Shown here piece by piece: positions 34,120 to 43,433 of a stretch of DNA of 64,000 bases (position 1 is the stretch's first letter; the number at the start of each line of letters is the position of its first letter). The translations under genes and the position numbers were made by a program. The DNA comes from Flavobacteriaceae bacterium UBA3339 (GTDB taxonomy: Bacteria; Bacteroidota; Bacteroidia; Flavobacteriales; Flavobacteriaceae): assembly GCA_002360925.1 (NCBI GenBank), contig DERN01000010.1, positions 21,463 through 85,462 of the forward strand, given 5' to 3'. Under the pieces are notes generated by a model. That model had not been told where the DNA came from. It searched no databases and saw only the letters and a program-made list of their open reading frames with translations.

Positions 34120-34689
34120 CTAAAAAAGCGTTAATTCTGTTTGATTTAAAGCGTTTTCTAATTTCAACAAAGCTTCTTTCCTGTGAATTCCGCCTGCATA
34201 ACCAATCATAGATCCGTCAGAACCAATGATTCTGTGGCACGGAACCACAATAGCGATTTTGTTTAAACCATTTGCTGTTGCAACAGCTCGAATTGCTTTT
34301 ACATCGCCTAATTTAATAGCCTGCTGTTTGTATGTTGTTGTTTTCCCGAATGGAATTTCTAATAAGGCTTGAAAAACTTTTTGCTGAAAATCGGTTCCTG
34401 TTAAAACCAAAGGAATTGTAAATTTTTGAAGCTTTTGATTAAAATACAAGTCTAATTCCTCTTTCAATTTTAAGATATGTTCGTTTTCTTCTTCAACAAA
34501 TTGAGTATTTAAAGTTTGAGCCAATTTTAAAAGCGTTTTTTCTAAATGCACTCGATCGTGAAATTCAACCAAACAAATTCCTTCATTTACAGCGCCAATA
34601 AAAATCAATCCCAACTTAGATTTATAACTCGATATCAAAATCTTATTCGAATTATTACTCAACTTATTGTTTAAACTAAAAATATCCAT
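34120..34689 (-). CDS. ogt: Methylated-DNA--[protein]-cysteine S-methyltransferase
   Basis: Suicide DNA-repair protein of 189 aa that transfers O6-alkyl groups from guanine to its own cysteine. The active site C151 is in VVPCHRIIGSDG, and the helix-turn-helix with the Arg finger (IRAVATANGLN) precedes it. IPFGKTTTYKQQA is the conserved 'PxGxxxTY' segment. The N-terminal domain (about 1-95) is the usual Ogt/AGT ferredoxin-like part. The gene is directly upstream of the WYL regulator, with a DinB gene nearby, consistent with a small stress or repair set. Confidence 0.9.
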   Translation of the reverse strand: MDIFSLNNKLSNNSNKILISSYKSKLGLIFIGAVNEGICLVEFHDRVHLEKTLLKLAQTLNTQFVEEENEHILKLKEELDLYFNQKLQKFTIPLVLTGTDFQQKVFQALLEIPFGKTTTYKQQAIKLGDVKAIRAVATANGLNKIAIVVPCHRIIGSDGSMIGYAGGIHRKEALLKLENALNQTELTLF

Positions 34690-34713
34690 TTGTAAATTTT
34701 ATATAAAAATAAA

Positions 34714-34742
34714 AAAACCTTCTCATTTTCAGAGAAGGTTTT
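34714..34742 (-). terminator. Terminator of the rpsF-rpsR-rplI operon
   Basis: AAAACCTTCTC and GAGAAGGTTTT arms with seven-base loop, 22 bases after the rplI stop on the minus strand. Confidence 0.85.
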
Positions 34743-34764
34743 AACTTATTTATAGCAACTAAGA

Positions 34765-35205
34765 TTACTCAGCAGCGATAACTTCGTATGGTAATTCAAC
34801 GATTACATCGCGGTGTAAACGAATGTTAGCTTCGTATTTACCTAAACGTTTGATTGTTCCTGATGTGATGAATTTTCTGTCAATTGCGTGTCCGTTAGAC
34901 TCTAAAGCAGAAGCGATATCAGCATTTGTAACTGATCCGAATAATTTCTCTCCACCTGCTTTAACAGCAATTTTAATTTCTAATCCTTTTAAAGCTTCTG
35001 CAATTGTGTTAGCATCAGCAATTAATTTAGCTTCTTTGTGAGCTCTTTGTTTTAAGTTCTCAGCTAAAACTTTTTTTGCAGAAGGAGTAGCTAAAACAGC
35101 CATTCCTTGCGGGATTAAAAAGTTACGTCCGTATCCTGGTTTTACCGTTACGATATCGTCTTTAAATCCTAATTTGTTTACATCTTGTTTTAAGATAATT
35201 TCCAT
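34765..35205 (-). CDS. rplI: 50S ribosomal protein L9
   Basis: Large-subunit protein L9, 146 aa from the ATG at 35205, with start MEIILKQDVNKLGFKDD and the L9 signature GYGRNFLIPQGMA. An upstream in-frame ATG at 35259 would add 18 residues not found in L9, so it is rejected. A linking helix (about 40-75) joins the N- and C-domains. It is the last gene of the rpsF-rpsR-rplI operon. Confidence 0.95.
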   Translation of the reverse strand: MEIILKQDVNKLGFKDDIVTVKPGYGRNFLIPQGMAVLATPSAKKVLAENLKQRAHKEAKLIADANTIAEALKGLEIKIAVKAGGEKLFGSVTNADIASALESNGHAIDRKFITSGTIKRLGKYEANIRLHRDVIVELPYEVIAAE

Positions 35206-35271
35206 GGTTGTTGTCCTTTTTAAGTAGAAGTTAGGTTTCGATAAGTTGAAAACCAACAACTATATTTTTAA

Positions 35272-35568
35272 TTATTTTAATAAATCTGCTACGTATGGCA
35301 TTAAAGCTAAGTGACGAGCTCTTTTAACAGCTACAGAAACTTTTCTTTGGTATTTTAATGAAGTTCCAGTTAAACGACGAGGTAAAATTTTTCCTTGCTC
35401 GTTAACGAATTTTAATAAGAAATCAGCATCTTTATAATCGATATATTTGATTCCAGATTTTTTGAAACGACAATATTTTTTAGTTTTGTTAGTTTCAATG
35501 TTTAAAGGCGTTAAATATCTGATATCTCCGTCTTTTTTTCCTTTTGCAGATTGCTCAATATTTGACAT
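35272..35568 (-). CDS. rpsR: 30S ribosomal protein S18
   Basis: Small-subunit protein S18, 98 aa, with [35 protein letters not shown] and a basic C-terminus. The Cys in KKYCRF is retained without a zinc-binding set. It starts 5 bases after rpsF stops. S18 pairs with S6, which is encoded immediately upstream. Confidence 0.95.
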   Translation of the reverse strand: MSNIEQSAKGKKDGDIRYLTPLNIETNKTKKYCRFKKSGIKYIDYKDADFLLKFVNEQGKILPRRLTGTSLKYQRKVSVAVKRARHLALMPYVADLLK

Positions 35569-35573
35569 GATAA

Positions 35574-35915
35574 TTACGCTTTTTTAGTTTTTAATTTTTC
35601 TCTTCTTCTTTCAGCCCAAGAAATAGCATGTTTGTCTAACGCAACAGTTAAGAAACGCATAACTCTTTCATCACGACGGAATTCAGTTTCTAATTCTTTA
35701 ATTGCATTTCCTTCTACTTTGTACTCAAACAAATGGTAGAATCCACTTTTTTTGTTTTGGATTTCGTAAGCTAATTTTTTTAAGCCCCAATCTTCTTTAG
35801 ATACCATTTGAGCCCCTCTTGAAGCAAGAAATTCTTCGAATTTCGCTACTGTTTCCTTTACCTGAGTTTCAGATAAAACGGGATTCAAAATGAAAACAGT
35901 TTCATAATGATTCAT
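35574..35915 (-). CDS. rpsF: 30S ribosomal protein S6
   Basis: Small-subunit protein S6, 113 aa from the ATG at 35915 ([14 protein letters not shown]). An ATG two codons upstream gives MIMN and is less typical. The S6 beta-alpha-beta fold includes [22 protein letters not shown] and [11 protein letters not shown]. It is the first gene of the rpsF-rpsR-rplI operon and has a strong promoter upstream. Confidence 0.95.
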   Translation of the reverse strand: MNHYETVFILNPVLSETQVKETVAKFEEFLASRGAQMVSKEDWGLKKLAYEIQNKKSGFYHLFEYKVEGNAIKELETEFRRDERVMRFLTVALDKHAISWAERRREKLKTKKA

Positions 35916-35949
35916 AATCAATTAATTTAATTTGTTATAAAATTGGGTG

Positions 35950-35980
35950 CAAATATAAGATAGTTTATTGTTTTTAGCAA
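35950..35980 (-). promoter_or_regulatory. Promoter of rpsF-rpsR-rplI
   Basis: On the minus strand TTG (35978-35980), a 20-base spacer, then TATATTTG (35950-35957). The transcript would start near 35943, leaving a leader of about 28 bases, too short for a folded S6:S18 control site. Confidence 0.75.
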
Positions 35981-36114
35981 ATGGTTTTTAGTTTTTTTAT
36001 TGAAAGAACTTATGATGTAATTTCAGAATTAAAACTAAATTCATTTTATCTCTAAAATATGAATTCAAACAATTTTTATTTACACCAAACATCTAACTTC
36101 AAACATCGCTGAAC

Positions 36115-38565
36115 TTAATAAAAATCAACACTTATTGTTGTTTTAACTGAACGAAAACTACCAATACTTTCTAAGCTTTGAATGCTTCTTTGAATAGATT
36201 TTTTAATTGTTCCCGAAGGTTTTGTTACAGGCAATTTAATTAGAATAACTTGAATATATTGATTCCGAATTCGATTAATTGTAGGTGCTTGCGGACCTAA
36301 AACCAAAACATCTTTTACGTTTGATCGAATATGTTTTGCTAACCAATCTGAAGCATTTTTTACTTTTTCGAAATCGGTGTGTTTTAATTGCAAACGAATC
36401 AAACGATAAAAAGGCGGATATTTAAAATTTAAACGCTCATACATTTGTTCTTTAAACATACCTTGATAATCGTTTCGAGTAACTTGCTGAATCGTATTAT
36501 GATACGGATTATAAGTTTGAATAATTACTTTTCCTTGTTTATTTCTTCGTCCCGAACGTCCTGCAACTTGTAACATCAACTGAAATGCACGTTCATGTGC
36601 ACGGAAATCGGGAAAACTTAACATTCCGTCTGCATTCATAATTCCAACCAACGAAACATTATCAAAGTCCAATCCTTTTGCAAGCATTTGCGTTCCGACC
36701 AAAACATCTATTTCATGATTTTTAAAAGCATCTAACAGCTTTTCAAAAGCATATTTTCCTCTGGTCGTATCCTGATCCATTCTCGCAATTCGCTTATTCG
36801 GAAATAAATCTTTCAATGCTTCTTCAATTTGTTCCGTTCCCAATCCTTTTGTCGATAAATCTCGACTGTGGCACGCATGACAATTAGAAGGCATTGCCAT
36901 TACAAAACCGCAATAATGGCATTTTAAATTGTTCGAGTTTTTGTAATATGTTAAACTTACATCGCACGAAGTACAATGCGGAACGTGTCCGCACGACATA
37001 CATTCTAAAACCGGCGCAAATCCTCTTCTGTTTTGAAACAACAATACTTGTTCGCCGTTGTAAAAAGCTTCGTTCATGGCATCGATCAGCTTTAAACTAA
37101 AGAAACCATTAACTTCTTTACGTTTTCGTGCTTCTTTTAAATCGACCAACTGTATTTCGGGCAATTGACTCTTTCCAAAGCGTTTGGTCAATTCTACAAA
37201 ACCGTATTTGCCTTGATACGCATTGTAAAAACTTTCTAAACTTGGCGTTGCTGAACCTAACAAAACTTTTGCGTTAAACATTTTGGATAAAACAACTGCC
37301 GCATCGCGCGCTTGATAACGTGGAGCCGGATCGATTTGTTTGTACGAAGCTTCATGCTCTTCGTCTACAATAATTAATCCTAAATTTTGAAAAGGAAGAA
37401 AAATAGAAGATCGCGAACCAACTACTAATTGTGCATTTTCGTGATTATTTAAAACATGTTGATAGACTTCTACCCTTTCATTTTCGGAATATTTTGAATT
37501 ATAAACCGCAACTTTATTTCCAAAAAACGTAACTAATCGTTGAACTAATTGCGTTGTTAAAGCAATTTCGGGAACCAAAAATAAAGCTTGTTGATTATTT
37601 TCGATACATTTTTGAATTTGTCTAATATACAATTCTGTTTTACCCGAACCGGTTACTCCTTTTAATAAAGCAACGTCTTTTTCTTGAAACAATTCATTTA
37701 AAGAATTAAATGCGCTTTGTTGCTCTTCGGATAATTGAACCTCATCTTGTGTTTCATCTTCAAAACGAACGCGATCTTGAGCTAAAGAATAGGTTTCGAA
37801 AATATTATTCTTTTCTAAATTTTTATAAACCGCATTCGAAACCTCAGCTTCTTTTAACAGCGTTTTCAGTTCTATATTTTGCTCTTTTGTTGTTAATTGA
37901 AAATATTTTAAAAGCAATGCACGCTGTTTTTCGCTTTTTAAACCAAAATCTAACAGTTTTATAAGATTTGCTTCTTCTTGATAATTTTCATTCAACCGAA
38001 CATATTTAATCAATTTTGGCGTGTACGTTTCATTTAAATGTTCATTCAAATAAATGATGTCTCTTTTTAACAAACCTTCAATTGCTTCAAATAACTTCTT
38101 CTTGCTTAAAATAGATTGAATTTCTTCAAAACGAAGAATAGGTTGTTTTTCAAGCGCTTCGAACAATAAATATTCCTCATCAGACAATAATTCCGAATCG
38201 ATTTCCTTTGCTCGATTTAATGATATAATAGTTTCGCTTTCTAATAAAAAAACCGACGGTAAAGCTGCTTTGTAAACTTCGCCCAACGTACACATATAAT
38301 ACGAAGAAATCCATTGCCAAAACTCGATTTGTTTTGCTGTTACAATGCTTTTATCATCAATAATCGTTAAAATATCTTTAGCTTCGTATAACTGAGGTTT
38401 TTCGTGATGTTTGTTTAAGACAATTCCCGTATAAACTGCTCGTTTACCAAACGGAACACCGACGCGCATTCCTTGCAGAATAAAATTAAATTCTGCTTCG
38501 GTAACCTTATAAGTAAAGGTATTTGCAATCGCCAAAGGCACGATAACATCGATAAAACATTCCAT
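36115..38565 (-). CDS. priA: Primosomal protein N' (replication restart helicase PriA)
   Basis: Superfamily 2 DNA helicase of 816 aa that reloads the replisome at stalled forks. The N-terminal 3'-DNA-binding domain (about 1-105) precedes Walker A V304-TGSGKT-310 and Walker B DEEH (401-404). Between the RecA lobes is the zinc region with CMSCGHVPHCTSCD and CHYCGF plus CHACHS, giving the usual eight cysteine and histidine ligands. Late motifs include QMLAKGLDFDNVSLVGIMNAD and QVAGRSGR. It is single-gene, with the DUF2147 gene and a terminator upstream. Confidence 0.95.
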   Translation of the reverse strand: MECFIDVIVPLAIANTFTYKVTEAEFNFILQGMRVGVPFGKRAVYTGIVLNKHHEKPQLYEAKDILTIIDDKSIVTAKQIEFWQWISSYYMCTLGEVYKAALPSVFLLESETIISLNRAKEIDSELLSDEEYLLFEALEKQPILRFEEIQSILSKKKLFEAIEGLLKRDIIYLNEHLNETYTPKLIKYVRLNENYQEEANLIKLLDFGLKSEKQRALLLKYFQLTTKEQNIELKTLLKEAEVSNAVYKNLEKNNIFETYSLAQDRVRFEDETQDEVQLSEEQQSAFNSLNELFQEKDVALLKGVTGSGKTELYIRQIQKCIENNQQALFLVPEIALTTQLVQRLVTFFGNKVAVYNSKYSENERVEVYQHVLNNHENAQLVVGSRSSIFLPFQNLGLIIVDEEHEASYKQIDPAPRYQARDAAVVLSKMFNAKVLLGSATPSLESFYNAYQGKYGFVELTKRFGKSQLPEIQLVDLKEARKRKEVNGFFSLKLIDAMNEAFYNGEQVLLFQNRRGFAPVLECMSCGHVPHCTSCDVSLTYYKNSNNLKCHYCGFVMAMPSNCHACHSRDLSTKGLGTEQIEEALKDLFPNKRIARMDQDTTRGKYAFEKLLDAFKNHEIDVLVGTQMLAKGLDFDNVSLVGIMNADGMLSFPDFRAHERAFQLMLQVAGRSGRRNKQGKVIIQTYNPYHNTIQQVTRNDYQGMFKEQMYERLNFKYPPFYRLIRLQLKHTDFEKVKNASDWLAKHIRSNVKDVLVLGPQAPTINRIRNQYIQVILIKLPVTKPSGTIKKSIQRSIQSLESIGSFRSVKTTISVDFY

Positions 38566-38585
38566 TTAACAAAGATACAAAAACA

Positions 38586-38615
38586 AAAAGCATCCTTAAA
38601 TTTAAGGATGCTTTT
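38586..38615. terminator. Palindromic terminator
   Basis: AAAAGCATCCTTAAA and its exact complement, a 30-base palindrome between DUF2147 (minus) and priA (minus). It ends the DUF2147 transcript 18 bases after its stop, just before the priA ATG. Confidence 0.85.
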
Positions 38616-38632
38616 CTCATTTATTTTCAACA

Positions 38633-39058
38633 TTATTTTACGCGAATCCAAGTCTGAGTTCGACCTAAAGCTTGTATTCCTACATAACCTCTTACGTCTA
38701 ATTTTTCGGATCCGTTTAATTTAATTGCGCATTTATATTCTTTTCCAGAATTAGGATCAATGATTGTTCCGCCCGAATAAGACGAACCATCTTTTTTCAA
38801 TCCTTTAATAATAGTCAAACCTTTAATTGGTTTTCCTTTATCAGCTCCCGGACATTTATCACATTTCGCTTCTTTTTTATCAGTTAAAATTTCAACAACT
38901 TTACCAAAAAGCTTTCCGTTTTGCTCATAAATCTCCACAATCGATTTAGGTTTTCCTGTTTCATCGTCAATCGTTTTCCATTTTCCAGTTACAGACTGCG
39001 CCTGAACACCTAATACCGCTACAAAAGCTAAAACTAAAGTAAAAAATATCTTTTTCAT
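38633..39058 (-). CDS. DUF2147 secreted protein
   Basis: Exported protein of 141 aa with a signal peptide ending VQAQ (residue 21). The mature part is a DUF2147 beta-barrel (lipocalin-like): VTGKWKTIDDETGKPKSIVEIYE, GGTIIDPNSGKEYKCAIKL and the end GYVGIQALGRTQTWIR. Two close cysteines (KCDKCPG) may bind metal or form a disulphide. Function unknown in general. It is 15 bases downstream of the BrkB gene on the same strand. Confidence 0.85.
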   Translation of the reverse strand: MKKIFFTLVLAFVAVLGVQAQSVTGKWKTIDDETGKPKSIVEIYEQNGKLFGKVVEILTDKKEAKCDKCPGADKGKPIKGLTIIKGLKKDGSSYSGGTIIDPNSGKEYKCAIKLNGSEKLDVRGYVGIQALGRTQTWIRVK

Positions 39059-39073
39059 ATCTAATTCACATTT

Positions 39074-39985
39074 TTATTTATCACTAATATATAAATTTTT
39101 TCTTTTTGCTACATAAATCGCAGCATTTAATTCAAAACCTAATAAAAGAATCATACAGTTGATCCAGATGTAAATCATGATAACTAAAAGTGTGCCAATA
39201 GATCCGTATAATTCGTTGTATTTTGCAAATTTAGAAACATAAATCCCAAATCCTACGGAAGTTAACGTCATTAAAATAGTTGTAAAAACCGAACCATATG
39301 ATATAAATGATAAATGTTTAGTTTCTTTTGTTCCGAATTTATAAAGGATTGAAACCGTGAGCAGAATCATAAGAATTACAAAAATATTCCGACCGATATC
39401 GGCTAAAATAGGCATTTCGGTAAAGTGCATAAAAACTTCGACCGTTAAATAAACTGCAACCGAAAGTACCAACATAACACTTAACAAAACCGAAAGAATC
39501 ATGGCAATAAAATATTGACGAAAAAAGTTTCGAGAAACTGTAAGGTGAATCGAAGATTCGAATCCGCCGATAATTGCATTTACACCGTTTGCCATAAAAA
39601 TTATGGACATAATAACCCCAGTTGATAATAAACTTTTATATGAATTATTCATGATATCGAGTAAAATTACTGCGATCGCTTCGTAAGTATTTGGTGGAAC
39701 ATTTTCTTCTACAAACAAAAGAAAATTCGCTCTAAAATTATCAATCGGAATGTATGGAATCAAGTTCAGCAAAAAAAGCGCAAACGGAAAAAGTGCCATA
39801 AAAAAACTAAAAGCAATAGAACCAGCTTTGTAATTAAAGGCTCCTTTTATAATTCCGGCAATATAAATTTCGAGTAATTCGTACAAAGTGAGTCCTTCTA
39901 AACCGGGCAGTTTAATTTTTTTGGAAAGCAAAATAAGCTTTCCAACAATAGGAATATCTGTGATTTTGAAATTTGAAATACCCAA
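39074..39985 (-). CDS. YihY/BrkB-family membrane protein
   Basis: Inner-membrane protein of 303 aa with about six helices, matching the YihY (virulence factor BrkB) family: AGSIAFSFFMALFPFALFLLNLIPYI near 55-82, SLLSTGVIMSIIFMANGVNAIIGGFE and YGSIGTLLVIMIYIWINCMILLLGFELNAA near 255-285. Earlier called RNase BN by mistake. Transport role is suspected only. It is 12 bases after nadC, and DUF2147 follows. Confidence 0.85.
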   Translation of the reverse strand: MGISNFKITDIPIVGKLILLSKKIKLPGLEGLTLYELLEIYIAGIIKGAFNYKAGSIAFSFFMALFPFALFLLNLIPYIPIDNFRANFLLFVEENVPPNTYEAIAVILLDIMNNSYKSLLSTGVIMSIIFMANGVNAIIGGFESSIHLTVSRNFFRQYFIAMILSVLLSVMLVLSVAVYLTVEVFMHFTEMPILADIGRNIFVILMILLTVSILYKFGTKETKHLSFISYGSVFTTILMTLTSVGFGIYVSKFAKYNELYGSIGTLLVIMIYIWINCMILLLGFELNAAIYVAKRKNLYISDK

Positions 39986-39997
39986 AATAGTTTTGAA

Positions 39998-40858
39998 TTA
40001 TAAAACAGCTTTTAAACTTAAATCCATATTGTAAACCGAATGTGTTAATGCGCCACTTGAAATAAAATCAACACCACATTCGGCATAATTACGAATCGTT
40101 TTTTCGTTAATATTTCCCGATGATTCCGCAAAACATTTTCCTTTAATCATTTCGACTGCTTTTTTTGTGTCTTCGTAATTAAAATTATCGATCAAAATCT
40201 GATAAACTCCGTTGTTTTGTAAAATCTCTTCAATTTCATTTAAATTACGAGCTTCTACTACAATTTTCAAATCTTTATCATTTTGTTTTAGATATTCTTT
40301 TGTTTTGCTGATTGCTTGTGTAATTCCGCCAGCAAAATCAATGTGATTGTCTTTTAACATAATCATATCATACAAAGCAAATCGATGATTCTCGCCTCCG
40401 CCAATTTTAACAGCCCATTTTTCAATAGCTCGAATTCCCGGAGTTGTTTTACGTGTATCCAAAATTTTTGCTTTCGTTCCTTCTACCAAATCAACAAAGA
40501 ATTTAGTTTTAGTTGCAATAGCGCTCATACGCTGCATACAATTTAAAACAACGCGTTCGGCTTTAAGAATAGATTGTGATTTTCCTGTAACATAAAAAGC
40601 AATATCCCCATATTTTACAGGAGTTCCATCCGAAATCAAAACTTCGACTTGCATTTCGGGATCCACATAATTAAAAACCATTTTCGCAAAATCGACTCCA
40701 GCTAAAATTCCTTCATCTTTCACCAAAAGTTTTGCTTTTCCCATTGCATCAGCTGGAATACACGCCAACGAACTGTGATCGCCATCGCCAACATCTTCGC
40801 GAATAGCATTTTCTATAATTAATTGTAACTCTTTATCGAATTGTTCTTTTGTAATCAT
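39998..40858 (-). CDS. nadC: Nicotinate-nucleotide pyrophosphorylase (carboxylating)
   Basis: Quinolinate phosphoribosyltransferase of 286 aa that makes nicotinate mononucleotide in de novo NAD synthesis. It has the N-terminal half-barrel, RVVLNCMQRMSAIATKT, the substrate-binding LDTRKTTPGIRAIEKWAV and the C-terminal barrel segments VEARNLNEIEEIL, SGNINEKTIRNYA, DFISSGALTHS. It heads a minus-strand set with the YihY-family gene and DUF2147. nadA and nadB are not in the window. Confidence 0.95.
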   Translation of the reverse strand: MITKEQFDKELQLIIENAIREDVGDGDHSSLACIPADAMGKAKLLVKDEGILAGVDFAKMVFNYVDPEMQVEVLISDGTPVKYGDIAFYVTGKSQSILKAERVVLNCMQRMSAIATKTKFFVDLVEGTKAKILDTRKTTPGIRAIEKWAVKIGGGENHRFALYDMIMLKDNHIDFAGGITQAISKTKEYLKQNDKDLKIVVEARNLNEIEEILQNNGVYQILIDNFNYEDTKKAVEMIKGKCFAESSGNINEKTIRNYAECGVDFISSGALTHSVYNMDLSLKAVL

Positions 40859-40933
40859 TTTTTAGTCAACTTTAGTGCTAAAGTACGATTTTTTTCAGTA
40901 TTTTGGGAGCTTATAAATAACCATTTTTCATTC

Positions 40934-41929
40934 ATGAAGAAAATATTACCCTTTATTTTATTTCTTTTTTTGTTTACTTCAAAAACATATTCTCAATCAA
41001 AAGAAATGCTTGAAAATATGACAGAGTCTGAAATAAAAGAAAAAATTGCTGACGAACAAGCGGTAAGAGCTTGTGATTGTATAGATAAGTTTTATTCAAC
41101 TGAAAAAGATCCAAATAAAATTAATATAAAGATAAACGATTGTATTACCGCAAGTGCCAAAACTTATCAATTAGCTAAGTCATTAGCCTCTGCATATACA
41201 AAGCATAAAAAAAAAGGTAGTTCAAATATGAACATCTTTTTTGGAGTTGGTAATTTTGATGCAGACTCTTTTTTTGCTATTGAAAAATCACTTTTTAGAA
41301 ACTGTAACAATTTGCAAGAATATTCAGAAACTAATAATTATGTTTATCCTAATTCTGTTTCAAATAAGAAAATAGCTTTAGATTTTTTTATAGAAGGACA
41401 AGCTTCTTTACATAAAAAAGAATATGATAAGGCTATAAAATCTTTTAAATTAGCTCTAAAAAATGATGAAAACTTTAGCTTTGCTTGGGATAACTTAGGA
41501 ATAGCTTATTATAGTAATAGTGAACATAAGAAAGCAATAAAGGCCTTTCAACATTCCTTAAAAATTGCTCCAAATGGTTTGTATCCTTTATTATATATCC
41601 CTAGGGTTTATTTAGAATTAAAAAATTATAATAAATCAGTAGAAAATTACCAAAAAGCATTAAATATTCATCCTAATAATTATGAAGCTAATATAAGAAT
41701 TGCTTACTTGTATTTTAATGAGTTAAAAGACAAAAACTCAAGCTTCAAATACTTTTGTAAAGCTTATAAAATCACAAAAGAACGAGGCTCAAGTTTAGAA
41801 AAAGATATTATTTCAAACGTTACAGATATATACAATAATACTGAAGATATATCGACTTTAACAACTTTTGATCAAATATTAAAGGAAAATAATATCATAA
41901 TAACTAAATTAAGAAATCGTGATTCCTAA
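40934..41929 (+). CDS. Secreted TPR-repeat protein
   Basis: Protein of 331 aa from the ATG at 40934, preceded by a typical signal peptide ([14 protein letters not shown], cut near TYSQ). An ATG-like in-frame start far upstream would add 31 residues overlapping nadC and is unlikely. Cysteines in [16 protein letters not shown] and RNCNNL occur in the N-terminal half. The C-terminal half (from about residue 145) is made of at least three TPR units ([54 protein letters not shown]). It likely acts as a periplasmic or cell-surface scaffold. Its end overlaps the convergent PfpI-type gene by 21 bases. Confidence 0.75.
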   Translation: MKKILPFILFLFLFTSKTYSQSKEMLENMTESEIKEKIADEQAVRACDCIDKFYSTEKDPNKINIKINDCITASAKTYQLAKSLASAYTKHKKKGSSNMNIFFGVGNFDADSFFAIEKSLFRNCNNLQEYSETNNYVYPNSVSNKKIALDFFIEGQASLHKKEYDKAIKSFKLALKNDENFSFAWDNLGIAYYSNSEHKKAIKAFQHSLKIAPNGLYPLLYIPRVYLELKNYNKSVENYQKALNIHPNNYEANIRIAYLYFNELKDKNSSFKYFCKAYKITKERGSSLEKDIISNVTDIYNNTEDISTLTTFDQILKENNIIITKLRNRDS

Positions 41930-42484
41930 TAACTTATAAAACTCTTTTAAAATAGCCGGATGTCCTGGCCAAGCGGGCGAAGTTGTTAAATTTCCGTCTG
42001 TGAAAGCTTCGTCAGCATTAATTTCTTTAAAAGTTCCGCCAGCCAACGTCACTTCTGGTCCAACTGCCGGATAAGCAGTTAAAGTTCGACCTTTTACAAC
42101 ATTCGCAGCAGTTAAAATTTGAATTCCGTGACAAATAGCCGCAACCGGTAAATTTTTATCAAAGAAATATCTCGTTGCTAAAATGACGCCTTCATTTAAA
42201 CGAATATATTCAGGAGCACGCCCACCACAAACATACAATCCATCGTAATCTTCCAAGTTAATCGATTCAAATGTTTGATTCAATGTAAAGTTATGTCCGC
42301 GTAATTCGGCATACGTTTGGAAACCAACAAAATCATGAATTGCCGTTGCAATTTGTTCTCCTTTTTTCTTTCCTGGGCAAACCACATCCACTTCTACTCC
42401 AACCGACAACAGCGCTTGATACGGAACCATTATTTCATAATCTTCAACAAAATCTCCAGCCAACATCAAAACTTTTTTACTCAT
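41909..42484 (-). CDS. DJ-1/PfpI-family protein
   Basis: Protein of 191 aa with the class I glutamine amidotransferase-like fold. The nucleophile elbow is AAICHG with C118 and H119; the partner motif GGRAPE (87-92) precedes it. This is the pattern of PfpI-type proteins including YhbO/YajL, linked to protein-glycation or stress defence. The exact activity is not predictable. No signal peptide. The last 21 bases overlap the convergent TPR gene. Confidence 0.85.
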   Translation of the reverse strand: MSKKVLMLAGDFVEDYEIMVPYQALLSVGVEVDVVCPGKKKGEQIATAIHDFVGFQTYAELRGHNFTLNQTFESINLEDYDGLYVCGGRAPEYIRLNEGVILATRYFFDKNLPVAAICHGIQILTAANVVKGRTLTAYPAVGPEVTLAGGTFKEINADEAFTDGNLTTSPAWPGHPAILKEFYKLLGITIS

Positions 42485-42542
42485 AACTTTAATTCATTTA
42501 GGTTAATCCTTAAATTTACTCACTTAATATGAAATAAACATT

Positions 42543-42884
42543 ATGAAAACTGAAATAAATTGGAACGATTTTGAAAAAATCGACATTCGTGTAGGAACTA
42601 TTTTAGAAGCTAAACCATTTGAAAGAGCTCGCAATCCGTCGTATAAACTTGTGATTGATTTTGGAGAAGAAATCGGAATCAAGAAATCATCAGCTCAAAT
42701 AACCGTGCTGTATCAACCCGAAGATATTATTGGCAAACAAGTTATTGCTATTGTAAATTTCCCTAAAAAACAAATTGCCGATTTTATGAGCGAATGTTTG
42801 GTTTTGGGTGCCGTTGGCGACAACAAAGAAGTTACACTTTTAACAGTGAATTTTCCTAGTAAAAATGGAATTCCAATAGGATAA
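42543..42884 (+). CDS. csaA: CsaA-type tRNA-binding protein
   Basis: Protein of 113 aa with an OB fold of the tRNA-binding (EMAP/CsaA) domain: FEKIDIRVGTILEAKPFERARNPSYKLVIDFG at the start and SECLVLGAVGDNKEVTLLTV at the end. CsaA was described in Bacillus as a secretion-related chaperone and binds tRNA. The length equals the family norm. It has a single-gene look: divergent PfpI-type gene upstream, and a promoter-like box before the next gene. Confidence 0.9.
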   Translation: MKTEINWNDFEKIDIRVGTILEAKPFERARNPSYKLVIDFGEEIGIKKSSAQITVLYQPEDIIGKQVIAIVNFPKKQIADFMSECLVLGAVGDNKEVTLLTVNFPSKNGIPIG

Positions 42885-42887
42885 TTG

Positions 42888-42895
42888 TATATTTG
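42888..42895 (+). promoter_or_regulatory. -7 box of the DUF4833 gene
   Basis: TATATTTG matches TAnnTTTG and lies 4 bases after the csaA stop and 20 bases before the ATG at 42916. No TTG is at the standard distance. Confidence 0.55.
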
Positions 42896-42915
42896 ATTTC
42901 ATCATTGTTTGCATT

Positions 42916-43431
42916 ATGAAAAACTTGTTGCTTTTATTCCTATTCGCTTCTAGTTCTGTGGCTTTTGCTCAGAATAATTATCCGAAACCGCCTAAAAGTG
43001 CCAATCGGCTTTTTTATATTCAACATAATTTAAACACAAATACATACGTTTATGATGCACAAATTAAAAACGGAAAGTTTGTAACGCCAGATCCTATCGA
43101 TGTTTATAGAATTATGTATGCAGAAGATGGTTCGAAAAAAGAACTAACAAGTATTCAACGAAAATTGGCTTACGGAATAAAAATTCATTCGCAGAACAAT
43201 GAAAATGTGACGTTCAACTTAAATGGATATCCGACTTTAATTTGGAAATTATCCTTAAAAGACGGAAAACCTTTTGTAAGCGTTAATGTAAACAAACAAT
43301 TGATTTATGTTGAAAAAATGTACATTCAAACGAAAGAAAAAACAATTGGACCTTCTACAAAAGTCGATTATATCTTGATTTCCGGTAAGAATAATAAAAA
43401 CCAAAACATTACAGAAAAATTTATTCCTTAA
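42916..43431 (+). CDS. DUF4833 secreted protein
   Basis: Exported protein of 171 aa with a signal peptide ending AFAQ (residue 19). The rest matches DUF4833: NRLFYIQHNLNTNTYVYDA, IDVYRIMYAEDGSKKELTSIQRKLAYGI and a late YILISGKN strand. Function unknown. It is two bases before rlmH, so the two are probably co-transcribed. Confidence 0.8.
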   Translation: MKNLLLLFLFASSSVAFAQNNYPKPPKSANRLFYIQHNLNTNTYVYDAQIKNGKFVTPDPIDVYRIMYAEDGSKKELTSIQRKLAYGIKIHSQNNENVTFNLNGYPTLIWKLSLKDGKPFVSVNVNKQLIYVEKMYIQTKEKTIGPSTKVDYILISGKNNKNQNITEKFIP

Positions 43432-43433
43432 AA

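Noticed and set aside
35916..35980. S6:S18 autoregulatory leader before rpsF
   Set aside because: The promoter at 35950-35980 leaves a leader of only about 28 bases with no stable hairpin or CCG-type binding site.
40841..40933. An extended N-terminus for the TPR protein
   Set aside because: It would overlap nadC and place the signal peptide in the interior of the protein. The ATG at 40934 gives a standard signal peptide.
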